From: Euperipatoides rowelli
Taxonomy: Eukaryota > Onychophora > Udeonychophora > Euonychophora > Peripatopsidae
Reading direction: 5' to 3' (one strand)
NCBI GenBank assembly: GCA_003024985.2
Contig: PXIH01S0031226.1
DNA: 12,460 nt
The position numbers and the translations under genes are program-made. This document shows, one piece after another, positions 1 through 8,960 of this stretch. How positions within the stretch are numbered: position 1 is the stretch's first letter; every line of letters starts with the position of its first letter. The notes below the pieces were generated by a model. It had not been told where the DNA came from and made no database searches. It worked only from the letters and a program-made list of their open reading frames with translations.

Positions 1-566
1 CAAATTTTTATATGTTTCAGTTTAAATTTTTCAAATTGATGAATTAAACAAATATTTTTAAGTAAAAACTAAACATAAATCAATTAAAAAAAAAATCATT
101 GATAAATCACTTTAAAGTAAAGTAGGCCTACATTATAAAATGACATAAATAAATACAATACCCTAATCATATAAGTAGTTTCATTATTGTAAGTTTATAT
201 GTTAAAAAATTATTGTTAATGGCAGGTAAAATAAAAAGGAAATGTTTAGTTTTCACCTAATTTTTTCGAAACAGAGACTAAAACGTATTATAGCTGAAAA
301 AATATGTTTACTGACTAAAATACGTTTGCAAAAACAATAATTTAAATATGGATTACGCTGCTAAAATGCTAGCCAAAATCTCATGTAGGCTATATCTTTA
401 AAAAATATGCTTTGCCTCAAGAAATATTTTCCTTGTGTAGATCAAGTGACAACACAGTAGCCTACATGCTGAGACACAAATATTAGACCGGGTTTATGCA
501 CAATGTTGAAGGACCACAGACACAACTGCATCATATCTATTTCTTTAAAGACAGACTCATTTCTGC
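1..566. other. AT-rich noncoding DNA, no gene seen
   Basis: No open frame, RNA gene or clear repeat pair is visible. The stretch has A/T homopolymers and three copies of the genome-wide word TAGGC(C)TA, at 123-130, 386-392 and 458-464 (the last in its TAGCCTA form). Confidence 0.6.
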
Positions 567-616
567 AATGATTTATCTGTCAAACCTCATCAGATCGAGT
601 CTTCAGATAAATCATT
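567..616. repeat. Perfect 13-bp inverted repeat (hairpin)
   Basis: The arms are 567-579 (AATGATTTATCTG) and 604-616 (its exact reverse complement), with a 24-nt loop. Pairing stops immediately outside and inside the arms. A competing short pair (AGACTC at 552-557 with GAGTCT at 597-602) overlaps the loop. The structure is too short to be called a transposon end. It could be a local palindrome or a MITE remnant. Confidence 0.6.
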
Positions 617-1394
617 TTGTATAGGGGGGGCCTTTTAGTCTTATCATAGATGGATTTTTCATTTCTCTATCTCTTAGGGGGGAAAAAACAATGTTGCTTT
701 TATATTAATTTGTGATTTTTTTTTATATTCACTAAGTATTTTTTTAAACTAATAATTTTGTCTATCCTTTTGAAAAGACAATTATTTACAGAGTAGTTGT
801 AAAAACAAATCCTTTTTTTTTTTTTGGCTATTATCATGTCAAAATCAGTTTAAAATTTTGAGTTACAATGAAGAGATCAATCGATTTATGAATCCAAAAC
901 ACCAATAAGCTTGGTCATCTTATGAAAACAATAAAAAGAATTGACAATTTCTTGAAGTAAAAATAGAATATAATTAGATTCAGCAGACCACTTATGCATT
1001 CTGTTTAATTATTCTTTTATGTTTGTATGAATGTTTTGTTAAAAAGCATAATTTTAATTACTTTCCAATTAACTAAGCTTTTATTTACTAAAACATCAAT
1101 ATAATATTTGATTTTATGAAAGGAAAAAAAAAGTACACCTTTTGCAACAATAGCAAAAACAATAAATCTCTTAATTACAATTGTAAGATGCAGAGTATGA
1201 ACATTGATTTTATGATAAAAGTGAGTCTATTACAATTTGTACAATATAAAACAAATGTCATTTTTAAAATGACAGAAAAAAAAACATACAAAGATAAATG
1301 AATCTGTAAAGACATCTAAAAAAATCGTTTCAAGTTTAAAATACAAAGCTGGATATTAAAAAACAATATTATTGTTTATCTTCTTGAGTTTTCA
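617..1394. other. AT-rich noncoding DNA with two G runs
   Basis: It holds runs of 7 G (624-630) and 6 G (677-682) in otherwise AT-rich sequence, plus long T and A tracts. The open frame at 1116-1301 is almost entirely Lys, Asn, Tyr, Ile and Met, a product of A-rich composition, and I do not accept it as a gene. No other structure is seen. Confidence 0.55.
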
Positions 1395-1679
1395 ATATTA
1401 AAGGGGAAGTTCACTCTACACCATAATTTACAAATTATTGGTAAATATATTGTCAATAATGACTATATAATTTGTTTTTAATTATTAGCTCTTTAAGTGC
1501 TATTGCTTTTTTTTTTAAGTTTAAATAATAATTATTTGCTATAACGGAGATATCAGTATGGTTTGCTACGTCAACTATGTTAAGATTTCACCAATCAAAA
1601 TGTGACTGTTCACCTTGCCCAGTTACCTTTGAACTCCTTTTAAATAGTTCATATTTTAATTGTCTCTACAAACAATATG

Positions 1680-1925
1680 GTGTAGCTCTTCGACAAGCGC
1701 TTATGGAATGTTCCAGGCGACTGCTTAATTTTGCGTAACCCGGTATTACTAGTTGAACACCCCACCGCTACACCTTAAGCTGATCCTTGTGGGAAAATTT
1801 ATAAAACATATTAAGATGTTGAGCGCCACCCACAACTTTGGATCAAACTTACTTCCGTGTTCGCTAGCTTGAGTACGAGATCTCTGTCTGAGGGTGTGAA
1901 TGCAAGCACAGCGGGTTGGAACGTC
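1680..1925. other. GC- and CpG-richest patch of the window
   Basis: About a dozen CpG dinucleotides fall in roughly 245 bp (for example in CTTCGACAAGCGC, GGCGACTGC, AACCCGG, GAGCGCC, AACGTC), while most of the window has very few. CCAAT lies just upstream at 1591-1595. No protein frame or tRNA signature is seen. It could be an unmethylated promoter-like patch, or simply the least-decayed part of the surrounding element. Confidence 0.4.
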
Positions 1926-2688
1926 ATGCCAAACAAAAATATAACTTGAAGATAAAAGGAATAGTCAATAGTGGCTTGGAAATAAACCCTCGAGACGAAG
2001 TTTTTCTACAAATCGTGTTTTATTGCCTTACTTGGCTCACGCACACAGTTCAGGTTTTACAATTGACAATATTGTGTTGATACAACACGTGCTATGCTAC
2101 CTATTGCGACTTTTCTACTTAGGATTCTACTTTGGGGATATCCTGCTCTCAGATCTTATTTACCCTTACAAAAAACAATGAAAAAAAACAAACAAATAAA
2201 ATGGTAAGTTAGTTTTCTATAAAACACTATTTAAAAATAAGACAATGAAATAATAGCCTTCAGTCTAACGCTAACTTATGCTAACGTCCTACGCTATCTA
2301 CAGAATATTGTGTAGTAGGCTATCCTAGCTAACAAAGACTGTTACTGCTAATTACTGCTTTAAACAATGAATATTTAAGCTTATATCCCTATCTCTGACA
2401 ATAATACAATAAATCACTCACCCAGTGGTTGGCCAACCGCATTCACTCCAGAATGATCCAACTAAATGCAAGTAATCCGTTCTGGATGCAAATATGCGCT
2501 GTTACACAAATAGTTGTACTCCAGGCTAAATGCTGGTGGCTCGTGATATAATAATCCCTTTAGCGATGATACTTATTGGCGTTACAATCAACTGATTCTT
2601 GGTATAAAATAATACTTTCGCAAAATGAACATATGCACACAAAAAATCTATTAATCTTCCGTTGCTTCCTGATTCTTATCTAATGGCT

Positions 2689-2704
2689 TCTAGAATTCGT
2701 CGAC
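2689..2704. other. Polylinker-like cluster of XbaI, EcoRI and SalI sites
   Basis: TCTAGA (2689-2694), GAATTC (2693-2698) and GTCGAC (2699-2704) sit end to end in 16 bases. No vector sequence is recognisable on either side. It may be chance, or a trace of a cloning linker at a chimeric junction. Confidence 0.4.
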
Positions 2705-2802
2705 CTCATCAGCCGTTGATATAGGATATACTAATCCTCCGCCCGTGACAAAACTGATTAAATTGTGGAGCTAGAAAACTACTACTTCTTTATAACTTTA
2801 AA

Positions 2803-2950
2803 GGAAATATACTCTTCAGCTAAGGTCGGACTTTTCCTGGCACCTCCTGAAATTGTTGGTATAAATTCCTTGGAATTCTGTTGAAAATATACGCTTCGCC
2901 TAAGGTTGGACTTTTCCTAGCACCTACCGAAATTAGTGGTATAAATTCTT
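2803..2950. repeat. Two-copy tandem repeat, 80-bp period
   Basis: Copy 1 (2803-2870) and copy 2 (2883-2950) align without gaps at an offset of exactly 80 bases. About 57 of 68 compared positions are identical. Conserved cores are TAAGGT[C/T]GGACTTTTCCT, GCACCT and GGTATAAATTC. The TTGGTATAAA-like word also occurs once more upstream at 2599-2608. Shorter GCTCTGCTT repeats follow at 2961 and 2993. This kind of subterminal tandem repetition is common inside transposons and LTRs, but no element ends can be assigned. Confidence 0.75.
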
Positions 2951-3375
2951 TATGACTGGAGCTCTGCTTCTACTGACTTCTACATATATCGGGCTCTGCT
3001 TACTACTGGTTTACTCCTGGCTGGAAATCTGCTTTGGTCGGCAATAAATCGTTAATTCTTTTTCTTCTTCTTATAATTCTACTTTCTTCTTTGTTTTTAA
3101 TTAATTGTGCAACTTCCTTTAATGTTCTATAGTTCTTAAAATTTATTGTAAACAAGATTTAAACAACTATGCAACAAAATTAGCTGAATTTTGTTGTCAC
3201 CAGTGATATGATACGCATTCCCGCTCTCTCTCCAACTTGGGTTTGAGTCTTCGACTCACTTGCTTGCTATATGGTAATATGCAAATTCTTACCACCTTTC
3301 ATTCCATGATCATCTCATTCTCTCATTGGCTGACTATCTCCGATATGGTATAGACTGCACGGCTCCACTACTTTT

Positions 3376-4446
3376 TTGAGAATTTTTAAGAAAAAATTAA
3401 GTAATCATGTGACTTTCTTTAAAATACCAAATATATATAAATTAAAAAGAATATTTATACAAAATATAAAGAAATTAGCCTACTTTCCCCTAATCTTCAT
3501 ATTGAATAAAATAAAACAAATTATTCTTTTTAATCCCCTTTTTTACTAGTCTATTAATTAGTCGCAATTTACAATAAATTGAACATTTAACTACAATAAT
3601 ATTACAGGATTTTTGCCAAAATCTTATTACATTTATAATGTCAATGTAATTTACAATTATTACTTGCAGATAAAATTAGTGTTCTGCTTACATTTTTTAT
3701 TATTAAAAATACAACTTTCAAAATATTGTTGATTTGTTATCATCATGATTAGTTATATATCTCCTGGCCTCTCTACCTCTGCACAATCATTCATGATCAT
3801 CATCATCACCAATGATTAATAACTTTTATTGTTAGATTCATTAGCCCTAGGCGGATGTCTATAACGGTACAAAGTTTATTTTTTCACGTAACAGACTAAA
3901 GCTTCATGTTGAATCACAATGTAATTTATGACAATTTATAATGTGAAGTAAATGTGTTTCTGTATAACTATATTTGATTTTATAAATAGTAATATACTCT
4001 TACAAATTAACTGTTAAATGATGTTCATTTATAATTTAGGAATTTAATATTAATCCGAATTGGGTTAATAAATGTTGAGGGTTAGGCTAAGTTAAATGTT
4101 TGTGGACACAATCTTTTCTAATGATGTATTTGGGATAACGATATGTACACTGGCTAACAAGTAATTTTGTAATCCAGAGCAAGACGAATAAAATAGTGAA
4201 AGTTATGTGAAATCTACTGATGGTTTGTGCTTGAAATGTTTATTTGGATTAAGGATGAAAAATATTATATTGATCACAACTCTTCTTCGTCTAAGTTTAT
4301 ACGATTCAAAGTTATACAGTATGCTTGAAATCATTTTTTACTTAGTTTTTTTTTATTCAAATAGATCAAATTCACTATTGTAAAATTAAGACAATTTTAA
4401 AAACAGTTCAGAATTGTGAGTTAAAATTTGTTTACCGTAAATCAGT
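3376..4446. other. AT-rich noncoding DNA, no gene seen
   Basis: There is no credible open frame. It holds an ATC-rich microsatellite-like stretch (about 3788-3809), an imperfect inverted pair around 3737-3835 and TAGGCTA words at 3476-3482 and 4083-4089. Nothing else can be supported. Confidence 0.5.
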
Positions 4447-4455
4447 CCCCCCCCC
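4447..4455 (+). repeat. Poly-C run (9)
   Basis: Nine C are followed by ATAAT. The same pattern, a longer C run followed by ATAAT, occurs at 8306-8323. Confidence 0.9.
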
Positions 4456-4510
4456 ATAATCTAATCTTAAATTTCTTAAGTTGTTTTAAAATAGCCTATA
4501 CCATGGATGG

Positions 4511-4563
4511 CTAGTGTGCCACTTGAAGTTTGTTTTATTACTTTCAAATGTCTAGTGTGCCAC
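4511..4563. repeat. 12-bp direct repeat CTAGTGTGCCAC
   Basis: Identical 12-mers lie at 4511-4522 and 4552-4563, separated by 29 bases. The spacer is too small for a transposon flanked by a target duplication. It may be a short tandem duplication whose spacer has diverged, or a footprint. Confidence 0.7.
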
Positions 4564-4756
4564 CACGACTCAGCCAGCGAACATTATTGTACATAAGAAG
4601 TCCACCATAATGAGAATCTTTTTCGTTTAACATCTTCAAGATCGGGCAATTATTTAGAGCACGTGAAGATATAAAGTTCACAATTTTAGTTACCACCGAG
4701 AGTACACTTTCAAATTACTTCATACTTGCTTTCATGCAAAATGCTTCCTGGTGTAA

Positions 4757-5086
4757 AATATTTTTTCTTGTGAAAATAATAATAATAATTTGCGAGTTTC
4801 CAAATAATAATAACAAATTCAGAATTTTAATTCATCCATACTGTATTTTGTATTTTTAATTGGAGACAATTTATTATTATGCTTTTAAAATGTCGGGAGT
4901 ATACTATAACGAAGTCAATAAGAATATTTTTTGTTGTGAAAATAACATAATATTAATAATACTAGATCTAATGATAATAAAAATAATAATTTGAAGTTTT
5001 TCAAAATAATAAATTCAGAATTTTAATTCATCCAAATTTTGTGTTTTTAATTGTTGACGGGATTTTAATTATGCTTTTGAAATGTC
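4757..5086. repeat. Old direct duplication, two copies of about 140-165 bp
   Basis: Copy 1 spans about 4757-4894 and copy 2 about 4923-5086. Shared blocks occur in the same order: AATATTTTTT[C/G]TTGTGAAAATAA (4757 and 4923), a stretch of AAT/TAA repeats, AAATTCAGAATTTTAATTC continuing into ATCCA (4815 and 5011), TTTTTAATTG, and ATGCTTTT[A/G]AAATGTC (4879 and 5071). Offsets change from 166 to 196 to 192 bases, so copy 2 gained about 30 bases in the AAT-rich microsatellite and lost a few later. No coding content is seen. It is either a tandem segmental duplication or two adjacent copies of one repeat family. Confidence 0.8.
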
Positions 5087-5251
5087 AGAATTTTGAACGG
5101 TAATGTTTAGCCTTAGACTAATGACCATCATAGTCAAGAATTGTATAGCTTAACTGTCTAATTTCAATTATTGTTGACTTAGGAGAAATATTTATTATTT
5201 TCAAATATCCACACAACTGCCATTTCCATAAACAAATTTGAAGTTTTGGTT

Positions 5252-5847
5252 ATGTCTACTGAATGGGCAATTGATACAAGAGAATATTTGTCCCCGTTAT
5301 ACAAGGAACAGCTTTTAGGCTAACCGAGGAATCAATGAATAATCTATTACTTGGTACATATTTTAGAGCTTCTAGGGCAGTCACTAACTCGAGAATATTG
5401 TGGCACTAGACAAATGAACCTTCTTGAGAAAAATAAGGAACAAGTTACTTGCATTGTGTTTATACCAAGAAAATGATGTTCCTAGTAGCTTGGAATTTGA
5501 CCCAATATCCATGCAGAAGATTTAGGAAAACCCAGATCTCTTGTGTCATTCAACTCACTTTGTGCTAATTGTTGTGGTTCTAGTAGCCTACCTCTTCACG
5601 CTGGTGACATTGGCTATCACTAATATGCTGATTTGCTTCTAAGATGATGAACTTGTTTTCAAAGTTTCTATTGTGGAAAAGGCACAGGAAGATCAGGTCC
5701 ATACAGTCTTATAGCTATTAAAAGGTAAATTTGGATATGTAAATATTATTTATTTTTTTCATATTTAGCCTTCATCACTTCAACAAAAATAGAAATCGTC
5801 TAGATATGACTTTGAGATTCACGCCAAACCATTGGAATAGCAATAAG
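5252..5847 (+). pseudogene. Possible relic of a protein-coding sequence, unrecognised
   Basis: I do not recognise a family. What can be seen is a series of short, protein-like stretches of non-repetitive composition that overlap in two frames. An ATG at 5252 opens 23 codons (MSTEWAIDTREYLSPLYKEQ...). The same frame is open again for 45 codons at 5339-5473. A second frame is open for 35 codons at 5418-5522, including QENDVPSSLEFDPISMQKI, and again at 5643-5711 (DDELVFKVSIVEKAQEDQ...). In the first frame, a donor-like AAAAG|GTAAAT at 5724/5725 and a pyrimidine-rich acceptor TTTCATATTTAG ending at 5768 would join in matching phase to a 79-nt open segment ending AATAAG|GTAAGC at 5847/5848. However, the 44-nt intron would be very short. 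The pattern of stops and shifts suggests a decayed gene or transposon, but chance open frames remain a real alternative. Confidence 0.25.
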
Positions 5848-6005
5848 GTAAGCACTCTTTCATTCCTTGGCTCCATTTCCTCAGCTGTTCTACACTTCCA
5901 CATATTCATAGTACATTTTGTGGGGAGCCGAACTTTTATCTTGGTTACGCCTTCGTTTTTTACCACAGATGTATAATAAAGTGTCATTGCTATTTATATA
6001 GCCTA

Positions 6006-7340
6006 CTTTCTTGTTAATCTAATTGGAAAAAGTTATTTATTTTATCTACATGTACCTGAACTCAGTAACTTTTGTGCATAAAACAAACTTTTTATTAGGA
6101 TTATCATTAAAAAAAGTGTTAAACTTTGTGCTATTTAAAAGGTAGATATCAAGACTATTTTTTAGATAAGTTAATATTTTCTGCCTATTTAATTCCGAGT
6201 GGGGTATCCTTCCATATAGGCCAATATGGTGTAGGCCTACTTGTAACCACAGGTCTGGACACATTTACATAATGTGAATAATTCTCAAATATTGTCAGAG
6301 AGGTGGGAATCAATGCTCATTCTAGTAAAAAAAAATATTAGATGAGGGGGAAAAAATGATAATAAAAAGGGAGCCAACATCCTAATGACCAATTAAATCG
6401 CGAATATGATCCCTTTGGACTCCTAGCAAGAATTAGAGCACTATTTTGAAAGCAAATGTTAATCATAAATTAAAGTTCTAATTTTATTTTTCATATTAGG
6501 CTAGTAGGGCATCTCCTTTATTTTATGTCTCTCCCCTCAATTGGGCAATCCCCACTTTGAGAAAATCATTGGTGAAATAAACCAACTACAGTATAAGCTA
6601 TGTACTATTATCCAAAGATATATTTCCAATTTATCAACAGGAAGCATTCTACACTTTTGAGATTACATAGACTAGAGAATATTAATTTGCAATGAAAAAA
6701 AAAACTATTTTATTTATCTATTTCTCATATTAACAATACGTTTTGCAATTAAACTAGTAATAATTGGCAAATTGTTACTTCCGCTTCCTATCAGTGAAAA
6801 CAATTTTACAGGAGTGAAACCCATCAAAAATAATAGAGGATATGAGAGATAGAGAGTGAGTTCTAAAAATACACAAATGTCACAGCAATGTCAGCGCCAG
6901 CATATCAATCAGTAAGGATTTTTTTTTTGGTCCACCATCATTTTTTTTTTTCATTTCTTTTGTAATCATTATAATTTAGCCAACAGACAAATTGATTAGT
7001 GATTGCATTTTTACAAAAGACATGATCATTATAATGTTGGCGTTTTATTTCAAATGATGCACAAGTGATGCTCAATTTAATGACATACGTATTGATTTCA
7101 GTTATAAAAAATAATATTCAAAATGATTGTAATAAAAAGTATAATCACTCAGATTTCGAGCTTTTACAATAGAATTACATTACTTTTTTTTAACATTTTT
7201 ACTTTTGAATGAAAATGTCTGTTCATAAACGTACAGTAATCTCTTATTTTTAAAAAAATATTTAAATATATTAAGTACAAGGGCCGGGCCAATTTTATTG
7301 TAGTCTCATTTTTATCAGAATTGTTTAATTAATACCCATC
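6006..7340. other. AT-rich noncoding DNA, no gene seen
   Basis: It contains long T and A tracts and TAGGC(C)TA words at 6232-6239 and 6497-6503. The minus-strand open frame at 6046-6264 (72 codons) shows no motif I know and I treat it as chance. No RNA gene or strong repeat pair was found. Confidence 0.5.
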
Positions 7341-7466
7341 TGTGTGTGTGTGTGTGTCGATATAGAGAGAGCTCGAAAAGGGTTGGGGAGTTTCCAGACT
7401 TTATTTGGTGAGGCGACATGGTCCCTTCACTTCTATTTTTACATGCTAAAAAATATATATATATAT
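7341..7466. repeat. Dinucleotide microsatellites
   Basis: (TG)8 lies at 7341-7356 and is followed closely by a short GA stretch (7365-7370). (AT)7 lies at 7453-7466, directly beside the left inverted-repeat arm described next. Such tracts often sit at the edges of transposons, but both are common in genomes generally. Confidence 0.9.
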
Positions 7467-7480
7467 TGCATACCAATACT

Positions 7481-7961
7481 GAGGATAGAATGAGGAGGCA
7501 CCCTAATAGCAGTGAGCTCAGCCCTTTTATTGTGCTGTATTCAAAACATTGCTAATCATCATTGAACATATCATGAATTTGTGTTAAGTATGTGTAGAAT
7601 ATTTTAACTATTATAAAACGGTTTATACCTAATGTTTGGATGTTAATCCTCCTTGTATCAAGATGTGATCAAGCCTACAGTATTTATTTTTTTTTCCAAT
7701 CATGGCTTGCTGTTCAGCCGACGGATGTACCAAAATAAATGTTATTTTTCTCATTCCTGATTTGTGAAATTAGTTACAAAGAACTTCATCGTTAAATTTT
7801 TGTATTGGCTATCTGTAAAATCAATATATTTTTTCAAAAATGTGAAGTATCCAAGAGTTATTGTTTAACAATTAAAGTCTTGCATACAACCAGATGGCAC
7901 CTTCCAGCTTCATCTGCACACATAGACAACACCTATTAGAGTACCTCCTAATATTCTATCC
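7481..7961. mobile_element. Candidate non-autonomous DNA transposon bounded by about 29-bp inverted repeats
   Basis: The left arm (7481-7509) holds GGATAGAAT and GGAGGCACCCTAATAG. The reverse complement of the right arm (7933-7961) reads GGATAGAAT...GGAGGTACTCTAATAG. Apart from two C/T differences and a few bases in the short spacer, the arms match. A looser match continues outward to ATACC at 7470-7474 and GGTAT at 7971-7975, which would give arms near 35-40 bp. The element would be about 480-505 bp. No clear target-site duplication was found because the left side abuts an AT microsatellite. It could instead be two copies of one repeat in opposite orientation. The enclosed sequence has a THAP-like fragment. 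Confidence 0.5.
7702..7932 (+). pseudogene. Possible THAP-type zinc finger remnant
   Basis: An ATG at 7702 starts a 21-codon frame, MACCSADGCTKINVIFLIPD followed by one residue and a stop at 7765. Its start resembles a THAP domain, which typically has an N-terminal Cys-x4-Cys right after Met (here Cys4 and Cys9) and then an F-x-x-P core. In the same frame 63 codons further on lies APSSFICTHRQ (about 7897-7929). It recalls the later Pro-Ser ... Cys-x-x-His part of THAP, although the spacing here is Cys-x-His and four in-frame stops lie between. THAP domains bind DNA and occur in P-element transposases and in many animal regulatory genes. The resemblance is short and could be chance. If real, the copy is dead. 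Confidence 0.25.
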
Positions 7962-7980
7962 TTCTAGCCAGGTATATAAT

Positions 7981-8608
7981 GTGAGTTTGAAATAGAATGT
8001 CTAATGACCAGCTTTGAATGACAGGGGAATTTTAAAAATAACAAGCAATTCTAAAAAAGGCTTTTTAATAAAAATGGTAGCAATTGTTGTGGGATTTAAG
8101 TAAACTGTCCACTTTTTCACACCAAGATCTTCGTGTTAATATTAACATAAGCAAAGGTATTGGTCTTCCCCATATCACGATTCTAGATGTACTTTGACTT
8201 TCCCGGTCCATTTTACTTTCTTAGGCTAAAGTCTCTAACAAAGATTATACAGTCTATGTGTAGCTAAACCACAATGGCTTTGAACTACAATTATAGACCA
8301 CACATCCCCCCCCCCCCCATAATTAGGAAAATATAAGCAAAATTATTAAAAAGACAAAGGTTTAATGAAAAAATGTACTTAAAATGGATGAATTAGTTAT
8401 TGAATGATAAGCCAAGAAGTTTTGAAATTCGTTCATGTTTCTACGCAATACATGACAAAAAACATCAACATCCAGTGTTTGCTTAAATATTTTTAGCTGA
8501 AGTCAAAATCTGCTTATTAAAATACTCATAATTAGGCCTAATTAGTTTTTACCATTTCTAATTTTTAATGAAATTTTATAATTATTTAAAGTACAAACTA
8601 TATTAGCT
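7981..8608. other. AT-rich noncoding DNA with a 13-base poly-C run
   Basis: The only clear landmark is the C run at 8306-8318, followed by ATAAT as at 4447-4460. TAGGCTA occurs at 8222-8228 and TAGGCCTA at 8533-8540. No gene, RNA or paired repeat is supported here. Confidence 0.55.
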
Positions 8609-8880
8609 AAATTTGTAGTCAGGATCCGTTATCTGCCCACCAACGTAATTAATGTTAGGAGTCGTTCGAGAACTAAAACATTATAGCGTGTGGAATTACT
8701 ATTTTTTCTTGCTGATTTCAGTATATTTTCTTTACAGTTCTAACCTTACCGTAACACTGAAGCCTATGATAACCTAGGAATGTAATAATCCTTTGCTGAG
8801 CGCCGATTTAGTCATTTAGATAATTTCAAATTACTTCTGTAGCCATATTGGTAGACAGATAACAAATCGTAACCAAAGTT
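8609..8880. mobile_element. Candidate degraded MITE, about 270 bp
   Basis: GTTATCTGCCCACCAA (8628-8643) matches the reverse complement of 8848-8863 (GTTATCTGTCTACCAA) at 14 of 16 positions. Weaker similarity extends the arms to about 8609-8647 and 8845-8880 at roughly 70%. Most differences are G/A or C/T transitions, as expected from decay of methylated CpG or old age. No target duplication could be fixed. The interior has no open frame. Confidence 0.4.
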
Positions 8881-8960
8881 ATTTTTTGGTTGCATATTTA
8901 CTTTAAGCGCTAGCCTATTTCAAATTTTCATTCCTTTCAAATAAATTATTTATTTTTGTT

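Larger units (their letters stand above)
1395..3375. mobile_element. Candidate old transposon or composite block, GC- and CpG-richer than its flanks
   Basis: Base composition changes sharply here: the block is clearly richer in GC and CpG than the DNA on both sides, and only one TAGGCTA word (2316-2322) falls inside it. Near the left edge lies CACTCTACACCATA (1412-1425). Near the right edge, 3345-3358 read on the minus strand is CAGTCTATACCATA, a 12 of 14 match in inverted orientation. Both ends also carry CGGAGATA followed by a CCAAT-containing stretch, again in opposite orientation (left 1545-1600, right about 3325-3345). A further TATGGTGTAG lies at 1677-1686. The interior has an 80-bp tandem duplication and no long open frame. 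It could be one degraded DNA transposon, two diverged copies of one repeat facing each other, or an unrelated CpG-rich segment. Exact ends and a target-site duplication were not found. Confidence 0.35.

Noticed and set aside
1116-1301. 61-codon plus-strand open frame
   Set aside because: It is dominated by Lys, Asn, Tyr, Ile and Met from A-rich DNA, has no domain, and is no longer than expected by chance.
1980-2030. LTR polyadenylation region (AATAAA on the minus strand at about 2018-2023)
   Set aside because: No matching second LTR, primer-binding site or TG...CA ends could be located.
3245-3257. GAGTC-TTC-GACTC perfect small palindrome
   Set aside because: Five-bp arms are too short to mean more than chance or a local hairpin.
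3737-3835. Inverted pair GTTATCATCAT / ATGATTAATAAC
   Set aside because: It needs a gap and lies in ATC/AT-rich simple sequence, so similarity is expected by composition.
5775-5987. 70-codon minus-strand open frame
   Set aside because: No known motif. It overlaps the plus-strand relic candidate and has no supporting splice or regulatory context.
6046-6264. 72-codon minus-strand open frame beginning MCPDLWLQVGLHHIGLYGRI
   Set aside because: The first third looks protein-like, but the rest is Asn/Lys/Phe-rich. No family recognised and no neighbouring exon signals.
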